Assembly (NCBI GenBank): GCA_030386875.1
Contig: CM059573.1
Span: 26,391,891 to 26,455,890, forward strand
Origin: Morinoia aosen
Lineage: Eukaryota > Arthropoda > Malacostraca > Amphipoda > Talitridae
Length of the DNA: 64,000 nucleotides
Direction: 5' to 3'
In this document: positions 46,098 to 57,255 of the stretch, piece by piece
How the letters are laid out: each line of letters opens with the position of its first letter
Position numbering within the stretch: the first letter of the stretch is position 1
The notes under the pieces: model-generated
The model's database searches: none
Told to the model about the DNA's origin: nothing
Seen by the model: only the letters and a program-made list of their open reading frames with translations
Translations under genes and position numbers: made by a program

Positions 46098-46802
46098 ATC
46101 AATCTAATTGCTCTCAGTAACTCATTTGTCAGGTGGCATACTGACATTCACTACATTATTGATGGAAGTTACAATTAATTCTAAATTTATCTGGATATCC
46201 ATTCAACAGTTTGAAAAAGAAGATAAAGGCCTTACTGCATGAGCTGCTATAAAAGTTTTAATTTAGAACTTCTGAATAATCTTATCATTGCATTTATGAC
46301 AAGTACTCATGACTATTACCATACTGTAGTTTGAAATTATTACCTGAGATAGCATGGTGATGTTTGAACAATTGAAATTTGTTTTTATTTCAGCTGTAGG
46401 CCCGATACTAAATACATACCTGCAGAAATTGTTAAAAATAATTCAATGGTCAAGTAACATGTACGGGTTGAATTGATTACATATCACTATACCAAATACA
46501 TTTAATGTAAAATGAATTTTACATCGATCAATGTTTAAAAAGTATTTATTAGTTTACACTTGCGTACAAAATTTCCATGTTTATACTCTAATAACGAATT
46601 ATTTACAAAAATTTTAATAACCAACCACCGTTTAACAATGAAATCATGTAAGTGCGAGTATTCTGATCAGTGAACCAATGCCGCATTTTCACATGTGTTT
46701 TTTTTACTTTTCTCGCACGATACCAGAATGTCCTCATTCTATGATGGATTTTGAAGTTGGAATAATAAAGTTTATTAAATTATTTCTTGTATTGTTGACC
46801 AG
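46098..46802. other. Intron end before the transmembrane exon
   Basis: AT-rich sequence ending in the acceptor TTGTATTGTTGACCAG. Nothing else recognised. Confidence 0.6.
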
Positions 46803-46896
46803 GCTCAACGTCAAGTCCAGGGTTCAGCGTCCCCGGTGTGCTGCTCGCCTGCGTCTCCGTAGTCTTCATCATCATCGGCATCGCCTTCGTCTACAG
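46803..46896 (+). CDS. Transmembrane exon of the membrane-protein gene
   Basis: Acceptor TTATTTCTTGTATTGTTGACCAG and donor CTACAG|GTTGGT bound 94 bases entered in phase 1 and left in phase 2. After STSSPGFSVP comes GVLLACVSVVFIIIGIAFVY, a single hydrophobic helix of about 22 residues. Arg and Lys follow at once in the next exon (SRLRKSK), so by the positive-inside rule the C-terminus is cytoplasmic and the N-terminal part outside. This exon shows most clearly that the gene encodes a membrane protein. GC content and base use are plainly higher than in the flanking intron, as in the other exons. Confidence 0.85.
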
Positions 46897-47575
46897 GTTG
46901 GTGGCCCAGTTGTGTTCCCCTACTGTCTGAATTGCCTGTCTTCTACCGTCATTAGACTGGCACCAGCATCTGGTTGTCACCGGCATCACTATGAGGAAGA
47001 GAATGTCACTCGGGAGGGAACTTCAGAGAACAAATTAGGGTGACAATTCGATAAAAAATTTAGTACACAAGAACCATTCATAGAGGAGCATTTTGAAATC
47101 TCCCTGAATCGCTCAGAGTTGAGACGCATGAGCGAAAAAAGGAAGTTAAGAAAAATAAAAGTTTTACGTACACTCGTACTCTGAGTCAATTAGGTCCTTT
47201 TAAATAACTAAAAAAAAGTTACTTTACAATTTCCCTTCATTTGGGAGTATATGAATGATGTAAAATGTTAAAAAAATTTGAAGCTTGATTATATTTAAAA
47301 AAAATATCCTTGACATAATAAAAAACGCTAAACTTACATTTGGGAAATATTAGTATTCATAAAAGCTTGCCTTAAAGTATCCATGACGCTTAATTAACAT
47401 CGATCACATTGAATACCGTAAAATATTGTTAGTGCAATCAACGATTCAAAATGGTTCTAGATTATTCTAACACCAATAGAAGAACTCACGATGTGATATT
47501 GCTGCAAGCGATTATTCTACCTCATGCAAGCAACAACAAACAATTTTATGGCAGTGATAAAAAACTTTAAAACAT
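46897..47575. other. Intron sequence; nothing recognised
   Basis: A 1.5-kb intron separates the transmembrane exon from the next exon; its first part is featureless. Confidence 0.5.
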
Positions 47576-47823
47576 AATTGTTAGGTGCAACTCAGATAGA
47601 CAATAAGGAATATTTAGAAGCACTCGAGCGTCTTTTGAAGTCCTGTACAGTTCATGATCAAGAAGTGAAAGGAACGAGGCGTAGTCGCCGAATACGAAGG
47701 ATGGGCTCCGATGAAACAAACCCCAATAGTACGATCGCTAACCTCGAAAGCAGTGAGACAAATAAAAATCCTAGGCTGCTTGTAAAAAATGATGCAAACG
47801 AGTTGGAATGTATTAGAGAGTGA
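47576..47823 (+). other. Coding-like open frame of unknown status within an intron
   Basis: Reads LGATQIDNKEYLEALERLLK, then a basic stretch (GTRRSRRIRRM) and an N/E/S-rich end closed by TGA at 47821-47823. Composition is mixed and protein-like rather than low complexity. It has no ATG near the start. A weak acceptor (AATTGTTAG) would enter in phase 1, which does not match the phase 2 exit of the transmembrane exon but would match the 28540 donor. In that case it would make a truncated isoform lacking the helix. No family recognised, and it may be chance or a decayed exon. Confidence 0.3.
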
Positions 47824-48441
47824 GCATCACACGGCGAACAGTAACCAATTCACGATGACTGCGAAGGACGCAGTGAGCACCAAGCAAGGGAGACTCCTCC
47901 TGGCACTCAGGACATATGCATATATGTTAGCATTGTTTGCTGGAAGAACATTAATCAGAGTAGATAATTACCATAGTAGATAATGCCCGTACTAATAGAG
48001 AGATTTAAATATTTGTATACTTTCGGTTGTATGAGGCTATAAATCATTACACGTAAATATACTACGTAGGGGTTAACTCATACCGTATAAAGAAATACTT
48101 GAATACGTGCACATAAATGCTTCCTTATTTGCGCATAAATACTTGCCTATATAAAAAGTAAAAAAAACTCTGTGCCTGCTTCGAGGACCAGGCGGTCAAA
48201 CAGAGACAAGACCTGTGACTGAGGAGTATGTTTGCCCCTATTTTCCTCCTTCAAAATGTGACTCGTTTACCGTAATGGATCCCTTCATTGAAATTCTTAC
48301 ACACGCACAACTCGCCGTTTTATCATGCGGCTATTAAAAACGCGCGTTAGTGACGGAGGTCGAGTTTGTTTCCCTATGTTTCCAGCGCAGAATTTAGCTA
48401 GGCAGCAGCTCGCAACTGAGTTCCACTTTTGTTGTCCACAG
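47824..48441. other. Intron end
   Basis: Nothing recognised. The acceptor CACTTTTGTTGTCCACAG closes it. Confidence 0.5.
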
Positions 48442-48541
48442 CCGCCTACGGAAGAGCAAGCCGACCGCCGAGCAGGACCAGCCTGACCAGCCTGACCTGG
48501 AGATGAGGAGCCCCGATGAGGATAAAGACCCTTACTTGGAG
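48442..48541 (+). CDS. Juxtamembrane cytoplasmic exon of the membrane-protein gene
   Basis: 100 bases between TTGTTGTCCACAG and TTGGAG|GTAAAT, entered in phase 2 and left in phase 0, both matching the neighbouring exons. Residues RLRKSKPTAEQDQPDQPDLE, then MRSPDEDKDPYLE: a basic stop-transfer patch followed by an acidic, proline-rich segment with the near-repeat DQPDQPD. Likely unstructured cytoplasmic tail. It lies about 320 bases upstream of minisatellite 3. Confidence 0.85.
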
Positions 48542-48859
48542 GTAAATATTTCACTCAGAAACAGACGACATGTGTACCAATATTTTAAGTAATTCTAGGT
48601 CTCCGCTCTTGGAAAGTAATTGCTGGCGGGATTGATTTAAATCACTAAAACTGCCGAACTGGAGCAATGAACGAAACACGTCTGATGAACGTAAATCTTT
48701 GAAACACGATAGTTTCGTACTACTGACGAAACACGTTAGTAGAACGTAAACCTCTAAAGTCGTACGATATTTTTATTAATCATGTTTCACTAGCCAATTA
48801 ATCATGAATCAGATTTTCAAAGATTTGTGTTTCTGCTACAGAAAACGTTGTAGATGGCC
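48542..48859. other. Intron start
   Basis: Two related words, GAACGTAAA-CT-T and GACGAAACACGT-AG, recur at 48680-48755. Otherwise nothing. Confidence 0.45.
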
Positions 48860-49711
48860 CTGTGAGGTACCTTGCACTGCTCTGCAATTGTTCCTGTGAG
48901 GTACCTTGCACTGCTCTCAGACTGTTCCTGTGAGGTACCTTGCACTGCTCTGCAATTGTTTCTGTGAGGTACCTTGCACTGCTTTGCAATTGTTCCTATG
49001 AGGTACCTTGCACTGCTCTGCGATTGTTCCTGTGAGATACCTTGCACTGCTCTCAGACTGTTCCTGTGAGGTACCTTGCACTGCTCTGCAATTGTTCCTG
49101 TGAGGTACCTTGCACTGCTCTGCAATTGTTCCTGTGAGATACCTTGCACTGCTCTCAGACTGTTCCTGTGAGGTACCTTGCACTGCTCTCAGACTGTTCC
49201 TGTGAGGTACCTTGCACTGCTCTGCAATTGTTCCTGTGAGATACCTTGCACTGCTCTCAGACTGTTCCTGTGAGATACCTTGCACTGCTCTCAGACTGTT
49301 CCTGTGAGGTACCTTGCACTGCTCTGCAATTGTTCCTGTGAGATACCTTGCACTGCTCTGCAATTGTTCCTGTGAGGTACCTTCCACTGCTCTGCAATTG
49401 TTCCTGTGAGATACCTTGCACTGCTCTGCAATTGTTTCTGTGAGGTACCTTGCACTGCTCTGCAATTGTTTCTGTGAGGTACCTTGCACTGCTCTGCAAT
49501 TGTTCCTGTGAGATACCTTGCACTGCTCTGCAATTGTTTCTGTGAGGTACCTTGCACTGCTCTGCAATTGTTTCTGTGAGGTACCTTGCACTGCTCTGCA
49601 ATTGTTCCTGTGAGGTACCTTGCTCTGCTCTGCAATTGTTTCTGTGCGATACCGTGCTCAGTTGTTTGATTTTTGCTGTGAGGTACATTGCACCGCTCTC
49701 AAATTATTTAC
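48860..49711. repeat. Minisatellite 3: 34-base unit, 25 copies
   Basis: Unit GTGAGGTACCTTGCACTGCT plus CTGCAATTGTTCCT. The GTGAGGTACC word recurs at exact 34-base steps from 48862 to 49678, 25 units with no indel. Variants are CTGCAATTG versus CTCAGACTG, TTCCTGTG versus TTTCTGTG, and GGTACC versus GATACC. Units degrade at the right edge (49644, 49678). Open minus-strand frames are artefacts of a 34-base unit without stops. Confidence 0.97.
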
Positions 49712-49921
49712 TAAGCTGTTCTCGAAAAACATTGAGTTAAAACCCGTCCTTGCTCACACGTATGTTGTTTTCCATACCTTTATAAATAACTATAACATTA
49801 TTTATTATGCGCTATTTCTGAAGAGAAATATCACCAGCTCCTGCATCCATAAATGAGCTGTAAAAATATACATTGCTTACAAGGAAAGTCCACTCGTATG
49901 GGAAAAAATTTCCGAACGCAC
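49712..49921. other. Intron sequence; nothing recognised
   Basis: AT-rich spacer. Confidence 0.5.
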
Positions 49922-50052
49922 ACAGCCACAACCAGGTAGGAGGTACCAACACTGTCAACGATATCAATGGTACTTTGTAATACCTGTGGTACCAGGTCCA
50001 GGTATCAAAGTGGTACCAAAAAACGCCAACACCGTCGATGTAGGAGGTACCG
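49922..50052. repeat. GGTACC-rich segment with a near-duplicated word
   Basis: GTAGGAGGTACC occurs at about 49936 and 50040, with CCAACACTGTC and CCAACACCGTC near each. Two further GGTACCA words lie between. GGTACC is also the core of the adjacent 34-base minisatellite. Confidence 0.6.
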
Positions 50053-52338
50053 GAAATCGTTTGGGTCTCGAATGAAATTGACAGACTTTCAACAACAGCT
50101 CCAAGTTCTTCAAAATCGCAGAATATACATATACTGTTTGGATAAGCATTTGAATTATATTCATAAGATTTCTACGTCGGAAGTCGTATAAGAACTATTT
50201 GAGAAGCCGATAAAAAAGCAATCGAATATTATTGCAAGAAAATTTTCCCCACTTGACAAAAAGTGGGTAAATAAACGTAGGCGAGTCGATTTGAGAGTAA
50301 TGTGCTGAGTAATGTGTGCAAGCATGACATTATCAGCATCATTTAAAAATACATACTCACCGTGTGCTTCATCTACCTGGAAAAAATATTCAAATAAATG
50401 TTGGACGTATAGTAGCCCCTGACTTTTCGATCTAAAGCCTCTTGATGGCAAAACTGGCAAGAAAAATACTATAGTAGACCGCTGGTCCACGAGCATTTTC
50501 CTGCGGAGCTGAACAATCGACTTGCGCGCTGCGCACGCCCATAAGGTCGCCCGAGCGGAATACAATGGAACGACATCGATGGACTGACAAGCCGTGCTGC
50601 AGGCGCAAGTTGCACACCTCGCGCTTGCGCAACTCTGGCAGCACCAGCGAAGTGGACCCACATGAATGCCCGCGTTTCTTAGCTTGGGAATTGTCCGGTG
50701 TTGTACGCTCGCTATCATATGTCAACATTGAAAGAAATTTCAAAATAATTTCCGTTTAAGAATTCTTTTTTGTTTTGGGGTTTTTCCAATTTTCAACTAT
50801 GAAGAAATTGTAAGAATAATTTTATCGTCTTTCTTGGCTTGAGGTTTATACAAATTTTAAGTGTTTTTTAATGCACGCTCAATGAATATTCCTCATTTGT
50901 TTTTGTTCTAAGCCCAATCGAGATTTATGAATAGTGTACTTGTCGTTCGATAACAATTTTTCATCTCGCTACCCATAAAATTCATGTTTAAATTTAATAT
51001 GTAAAGACTTGCTGAGCTCATGTCACTTAAGAATATTGTCTGTTACTACTGCATTGGACTCGTCAATGTCAAGAAGTTGACTGGGAAATTCACTCACTCC
51101 GAGTTTAATTCTACCCGTCATAGAATCATGATGCTATAGGGAAAAATTGTCGAAATAAAGCTCTGAGTACTCTGAACTATATTTGGAGTTGCGCTAGCGT
51201 GGGTCATTTATGGTTTTGCAGATGCTAATTTTTATTTACTTATATACTTTCTGCCATTTAGAGGAGGTTTGCAGAGAGAAAATACATTGCAATGATCAGA
51301 AAAATATTCTCTAATGGTATCTTAATGTTGAGTTTTAACCTTGACTAATCAGTAAAAAAATAAAATTTTAAAAAATCATTAGTTGGGCTCGTTGTAAAAA
51401 TGGAGGAATACGAGTACGTATCACTAAAGATGAGACATAAAACTGGAGGCAATTAATGAGACATAGAAGGTATATGGTAAATTGTAGCTTCTGATTACCC
51501 TACACAGTAATATTCTTCCTAGTATTTCGATTAAATAATTTAGTTGTTTAAATGATACTTTTTGCCCTGGGGTTATAGCTCGACTTTGCATAGTAGTGCC
51601 GTCAGTATCGAAGTAGCGTGAGATTGCAGTCACAACAGATCCTTCTTATATTCCACGGCTTAAAAACTTTTACGCTCAGCCTCGTAGAAATTTTGTTGGC
51701 AACCTAAAATGTTGAATTATTTTCAACATTTCTAACATTATTGCACATCGCCTATTGTTCACTAAGTCTGGATTTTGATATTAATGAATGGATTCCGATT
51801 ATTTCACATCGCATTGGACGATTTGGGTACTTTGACGTCACACTCTGCAACCTTTTCCGTAGTCCTCCCCAACCCGGAGTTGCTCCGGCGGCTGCGGCGG
51901 CTTGAAGTGGTGACCCGCACGCCGCGCTGCGCCAGTAGGCGACGGCACCCAGCGGCAATTGGATTCCAGTATTGCCTTGTGGCGCGGGGTCTGTTCCGTG
52001 TGGCCCAATTGGTGCTTGCCTTTAGGCTCGGGAATATTTCGTTCAACTTGTGTTCTGGAACCAAATTGTGAAACGATTTGAGATTCATCTAAACTTTGTT
52101 AACAATTGAATTGAAGTGTGTCTTACAGTACTGTCGGTTTCACGGACTACAAGTAATGTATTTTTATAGATTTGTTGATAATGTAACACTGCACTGGGAG
52201 ATACAGTGCCAAAAATTAATTCCTTGATAATTCTGGGAAAATGCGTCGGTGTATACTAATCTAATTAAAAAAAAATTTGTATCGGTAGGATACATGATAA
52301 GTCACTGACATCGGATTTCAAACGGATGTATGTTTAAC
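50053..52338. other. Intron sequence with two GC-rich patches
   Basis: Patches at 50520-50680 and 51850-51990 are GC- and CpG-rich and open in several frames on both strands. A + frame at 50565-50759 contains TSRLRNSGSTSEVDPHE, superficially like the SRLRKSKPTAEQ of the 48442 exon. It has no acceptor in the right phase, so I do not call an exon. Nothing else recognised. Confidence 0.4.
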
Positions 52339-52409
52339 GCTTTAACACCGCCGTGCGCCGTACATAGCGCACGGATGACTGTTTCAACAGTTCCATCCTT
52401 GGTTAAAGC
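52339..52409. repeat. 71-base sequence able to form a three-way junction
   Basis: Outer stem GCTTTAAC (52339-52346) with GTTAAAGC (52402-52409). Inner stems are CCGTGCGC with GCGCACGG (52351-52358/52367-52374, 8-base loop) and ACTGTT with AACAGT (52378-52383/52386-52391). All stems are perfect. TTAA words at the left suggest it may be the end of another TTAA-type MITE. Confidence 0.55.
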
Positions 52410-52986
52410 TGAGATTTTGCCACAATTTGCGATAGCGCGTAGCTCACATTATTATGAATTGCCAATAACTTATTGGATTGGCTAAATTATATATAAGTGC
52501 GACATGTTAATTATATCACACTAAACACTGGTACTTTTTCGGGCTGAGCAGTGCTCAACCTCTTCTTGTCCCTGAAGTCAGAGCTCGTTAAAACTATATG
52601 TAAACGGAGTGTAAAGTCAGATTAACAAACATAGTATTCATTTTTTGCATTTATTTTTTTAAAATAACACTATAAATCAAAAATCTTAAAACGCATTGAG
52701 CATCGTGTGACACGTGAGTAGATGTCACCGTGAGTTGGCTATTATCATTCAATGATTATATATTGAGTTCTGTAACTGAACAGTGCGCTAAATCAGAGAC
52801 TTTACGAATAACGAGCTCGCTTTCCCAGCAATTATTTTCAACAATTAAGAACTTTCGTAAGCTATGGAAAGAATCTACATTTTGAATTCTAAATGGAACT
52901 ATATTAATATAATTGAGTTTAAGAATGTCACTTTTAACTTCCATAATATTCAATAAAATTTTATTCAACTTGCGCCTGTATTTCAG
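52410..52986. other. Intron sequence up to a strong acceptor
   Basis: AT-rich. Ends TATTCAACTTGCGCCTGTATTTCAG, split as TATTCAACTTGCGCC and TGTATTTCAG, a good polypyrimidine acceptor. Confidence 0.5.
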
Positions 52987-54487
52987 AGCTGACCAAGCTT
53001 CTGAAACAATGGAAGTTTTTGGTTCAGTATTCAGTTCAATGTTAAGACCTCCCGGTCATCCGTTTGCGAAAGTGAGTTCAATCCGAACTATCATTATTAA
53101 GAAGAAAAACAAGGGCACTGCATTCATCAAGCAGTCGAAAAAGTGCTTTGTCTGGCTCCCTAAATTACGCCGACGCAGCAATGACTCCGACATTGAACTG
53201 GTGCCCGGAGAGACCGAGTCAGTCATCGAATTTGAAAGTGAAGTCCATTATCAGCCGCAAGGAGCCCGAAGTGTTGACAGAGCTGATGCAGAACTGCAGT
53301 CGCAAGATTTTCAAATCGAAGTTGCATCTGCCGATGAAGTTCAGCTACTTCAAAGTGAAAACAAAGGAGATGCTGTTGCTGAAAAAAATGAAGAGATGGA
53401 CAGCGTTACTATTCAGGTTGCAAAGTTAGGCTTTACGTCTATCAATGATCCAAATTTTGTTCGACAAGTTTCCAAGCGCTTTCGAAAAGCTTGCCTGCAA
53501 CAGTGCACGGAAATGAACTCTCAAGCTTCGATCGTTGAAGTTGCGAAGACTGTTCCAGGATTCTGTGATGCACAAAAATATTATCCAGCTCTTGCAACAA
53601 ATCTCTTCTTTACGAACATGGAAATTCTCACTTTAACTCAAAATGGACTGACTAGAGAAGACTTCAAAAATTTAGGGCTTCTTTCGCTAAAGTGCGAGTT
53701 CAATGACATGTTGCAAAACTTCGAAAACTTTAATCAACATAAAACGGAAAGTGTCATCCAAGCACGTGATTCTATCAGCCCAATTTCAGCACACACACAA
53801 CGTAGCAGACCAGACATTGTGCGTCGTCACGTATCCTTCTCGGAATCACCTTTGATGTATGCCTGCAAAAAGCCGCTTTCAAACAAAATTTTTCGACGGT
53901 ATTCTGTTAGCGGCCCGACGAAAGCAAATCATGTCCGCAGAAGGCCCTCCATTCTGAAAAACAGTCTTCATAACACCTCAATTCAGGATGCACTCACCAG
54001 GGTAACGGACTCTAAATCTTTAGCACGAGCGAGGATGCAACGAAAACTATCAATCAGATCATCAAAACTTCCAGATTACTCATGTAAACTTTGCCCCGCG
54101 TCCAGTAAGCAATTGTCTGCCGATCTACTTTTAAAAAAGAATCAGAAACTCGGACATGTTGCGGATTACAACTGCTCGTCATCCAACTTGGAAGAACTTA
54201 CTGCATCTTCTGCATCAAGATTGAAACGGTCTGCGTCTTTCACTTCTAAACCTTTGTCAACCCCTCTGCTGCTGCGGAGAAGTTACAGCTTCAGTGAACG
54301 GATGGCAAAACCGGAATTCTTCAGACGAAAACAGAATAAAGAAACCTGCTACGCTGCGGTGAAATGGCCCCTGTCTTTCGAAGACATAAAGGATGCAGAC
54401 AAAGTGCGAGCTTCGAGTAACGTAACTCTGGAAGATACGGGGCTTCTGGTGCTTTGGATTTTATTCCATTTTCTTTGCAAAGAGTAG
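52987..54487 (+). CDS. Large SAM-domain coding exon nested in the last intron
   Basis: From a strong acceptor at 52986 a frame entered in phase 2 runs to TAG at 54485-54487. ATG at 53009 has an excellent context (AACAATGG) and would give 492 residues. Numbered from that Met, about 176-240 matches a SAM domain: SIVEVAKTVPGF, YYPALATNLFF, then NGLTREDFKNLGL and a closing helix. The C-terminal half is basic, with six R-R/K-x-S-type serines (about 276, 299, 314, 348, 409, 427). It could be a nested gene. Alternatively it is an alternative terminal exon, because AG from the 46896 donor plus A restores Arg in frame right after the transmembrane helix. AATAAA at 54721 could end either transcript. 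The last dozen hydrophobic residues may be intronic if an internal donor is used. Confidence 0.65.
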
Positions 54488-54720
54488 TTGTTTTTACTAC
54501 TAGCATTCAAATCTTCTTTTTCGAGGCACTAGGGCGCATTGCCCGTATGTTTGGATCGCATTTAGTCAGAATTTGTGAAACCTAAAATGTGAACACACTA
54601 TTCGAACAAGGTATTGCTTTTGTCGGTGTACTTTTTTCATAAATTTAAGACCTTCTCTTACCTAAGAATTGAACTTTTGAGCAATGCATGAGCTCGCTTA
54701 TGACTGTCAATAGATTAAAA

Positions 54721-54726
54721 AATAAA
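54721..54726 (+). promoter_or_regulatory. Candidate polyadenylation signal for the SAM-domain exon
   Basis: AATAAA, 234 bases after the stop at 54487. In an AT-rich region such a hexamer is common, so support is modest. Confidence 0.35.
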
Positions 54727-57224
54727 AAATATTGGCTTTATCCGAATATTACGCCTCACATTTTCGTTGATTTTGACAATGTCAGAAGCGAGTCAGAGAA
54801 CAATTGTGACATTTCAAGCCAACAAAAACGACAGTTTCTGCTTAGTTTCGTTCTAGACATCCAACAAAAACATCACCTTTACCTCACACACAAGTTGAGG
54901 TTGCTTTCAAATGTAAACTTTTGATCATGGTAACATTTGAAAACCATTGTTAAAGTTTCCTCCCTGATGCTTATCGTAAGTGGGGATAATTGGGCCCTTT
55001 GTTTTCTTTCACAACTTCATATGAAGCATGCAGCGTTCATACTTACAGATATTAGCGTAAAATACTGGGTCTAAAAAATTTAAGCAATGTCATCTCCTTT
55101 TTTGAATTATCAGTTATGTTATTGGTTGTACTGAGAAGCTGTTTGGAATTACGCAGCCGTAAAGATTAAATTCTAGTGTATGCAGGGCAGCGGAAAGAGA
55201 ATGACTGAGAAATTGTGAGTGCTAAATCTTGGTACGATCTTACAACCTGCCTGCAGATACGCAACAGTGGCCGCAGTGTACAGTAGTGCAAAAATTGTAG
55301 CTATTCTATTTAGGTCAGCTTAGATATCCTAAGTTACTTTAGCAGTTCATTTAGTTCTGTTTCAGGGTCTAGGCACAATGGTTTATTTCTGAGATTGAAT
55401 AATCCTTATAATAATAATTTTCCTTCATTTGCACTTCGATATTTTTAAGGCCTCACTAGCTCTTATACGTTGAGGGTTGAACCAATAATCTTAGAACTTA
55501 TTACCCTTTCCAGTTGTCTGAGCAAGACTTTCATCTTCTTTTAACGGACAGAATTTAAAATCATTCGATTTTTTGTAGCGCAGCAAACTGCATCGAATTT
55601 CAAGTGTAGAGAATAGAGTTACGTTAAAAACATTAATTTCTGCAATGTTATTAGTTGGGCTAATTTTTTCTATTGTTCCTTCAAAAGCTTTTCATTCTCT
55701 GTCAAGTCGACTAACCAGTTGATTTACTGTTATTGTTTACTTAGGATTGCATTTAGATTTTGAACGCTGATGGTGCATTATTTTTGCCTTTGATGGGAGT
55801 ACTATCACTGATGTCTTTATCAGTTAGTTATTTCTGTTAAGCTAATTGAAAGTTCTTACACGCTCTTTCTAGTTGGCACTGAGGCTAATACGATTACGTG
55901 ATCTTTTACAGTAGTTGTTTGTTGTACAGCTGATCCCTGAAACTCATTCTGAAATCTGCCTGAATTTTTTATATAAAGCTGGACAAAAAATTGACACAGT
56001 TCGTAGAAAATGCCCCTGCATGGACGAACTTTACTGAAATCATTGCAAACAAATATTGAGAACACGACTGATATCACCGGACTTAACACATGCAGTGTTC
56101 ACGATTTGCATAGACCGGAAATCTGACGTTCCACAAGTTTCATATTCCTTTGACATATTTTTCACATCCACATGAGTCCGTATGCTTTGGTTGTGGAGAC
56201 CGTTTGCACAAATAAGATTAGCCTCGGCCTAGATCACGTGCCACTCGAAGAGAAAATTTGTGGCCGTGAGTTGAAACAATTCCTTAGCTCGATGGCGGTA
56301 AGAAACAATACAACTCCAGGCCCACACAATGCAAACCGAGCCAAAACAATGAAGGTGACTGAAACTTCTTGTCACGACCACAATTGGCCCTACCACGTGT
56401 TCTGTTCAATATGAATAGAAAAGTTGCAGAATATAATTTCGTTTCTATTAGTCAAGAACGACCTTGGGCGACTTTATTAGTTGATTATTCCTTCACGGTC
56501 TGTCATACATCGATACCTTTAAATTTGATTTGTTGTTCTACATACATTTGTCAACAAAATTAATACCCTAGAAGGCATAATTTCAAAATTAAATTTTAAA
56601 CCTTGTGATACCTACTTTATAAAACCCTAAGATGGAATAATTACCAGCAGTGAATTATCGTGAATAGATTAGGATCAGTGAAATCTGCCGAGTCGAATGA
56701 GTAATATTTACATAAATACTTCATATCTTTTCAATTATAGTTGAATCTCTGACGTATTATTCTCCTTTCCAGTCGAACTGTATTGAATCAGATTATTTTA
56801 CAATAATGTTAAGATGTAAACTGTTAAAAATTCTGTTGGCAACTGACAAGTCACTTCTGAATGTCTAGCGAAATAGGCTGTATCTTTTCCAAGCGTGTGG
56901 TCAAACGGTCCAGTCACTTAAGACGTTTAAATTCAAGGACATATCATACTGTACTTTAGGTAAAGCGTGCTGTATAATTTTTTTCGAATTATTGCTTTAT
57001 TACTACGCATCGTAAGCAGCACATCAACGAAGGATAACAACCGATACCGACGGTAGTTACATGGCGACAGAACAGTGCTTCTTTCTTCGACAACTGACCA
57101 GAGCTTGGTGAATTCTTTCACTTCCCTAGTTGAAGTACTCTTCACCTCCGTACAGCATTACTGCACTCATGGGCAAATTTGTCTGCCAAGAAATTCCTGT
57201 GGAGTAGTCGACTCTTTGAGAAAC
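54727..57224. other. Intron sequence; nothing recognised
   Basis: Only short overlapping open frames. No repeat or exon supported. Confidence 0.5.
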
Positions 57225-57255
57225 CTTGCAGAGATCCCATGTTGCAGAGATCCCA
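57225..57255. repeat. 16-base tandem duplication
   Basis: TTGCAGAGATCCCATG followed directly by TTGCAGAGATCCCAT. Confidence 0.9.

Noticed and set aside
48798..49688. Minus-strand frames of 63-224 codons in the 34-base array
   Set aside because: Artefact of a stop-free 34-base tandem unit.
50161..50743. Overlapping minus-strand frames of 103 and 185 codons
   Set aside because: Mutually overlapping and opposite to another open frame in a GC-rich patch. A 16-base microexon-like piece near 50365-50382 (minus) has good splice-like edges but no partners.
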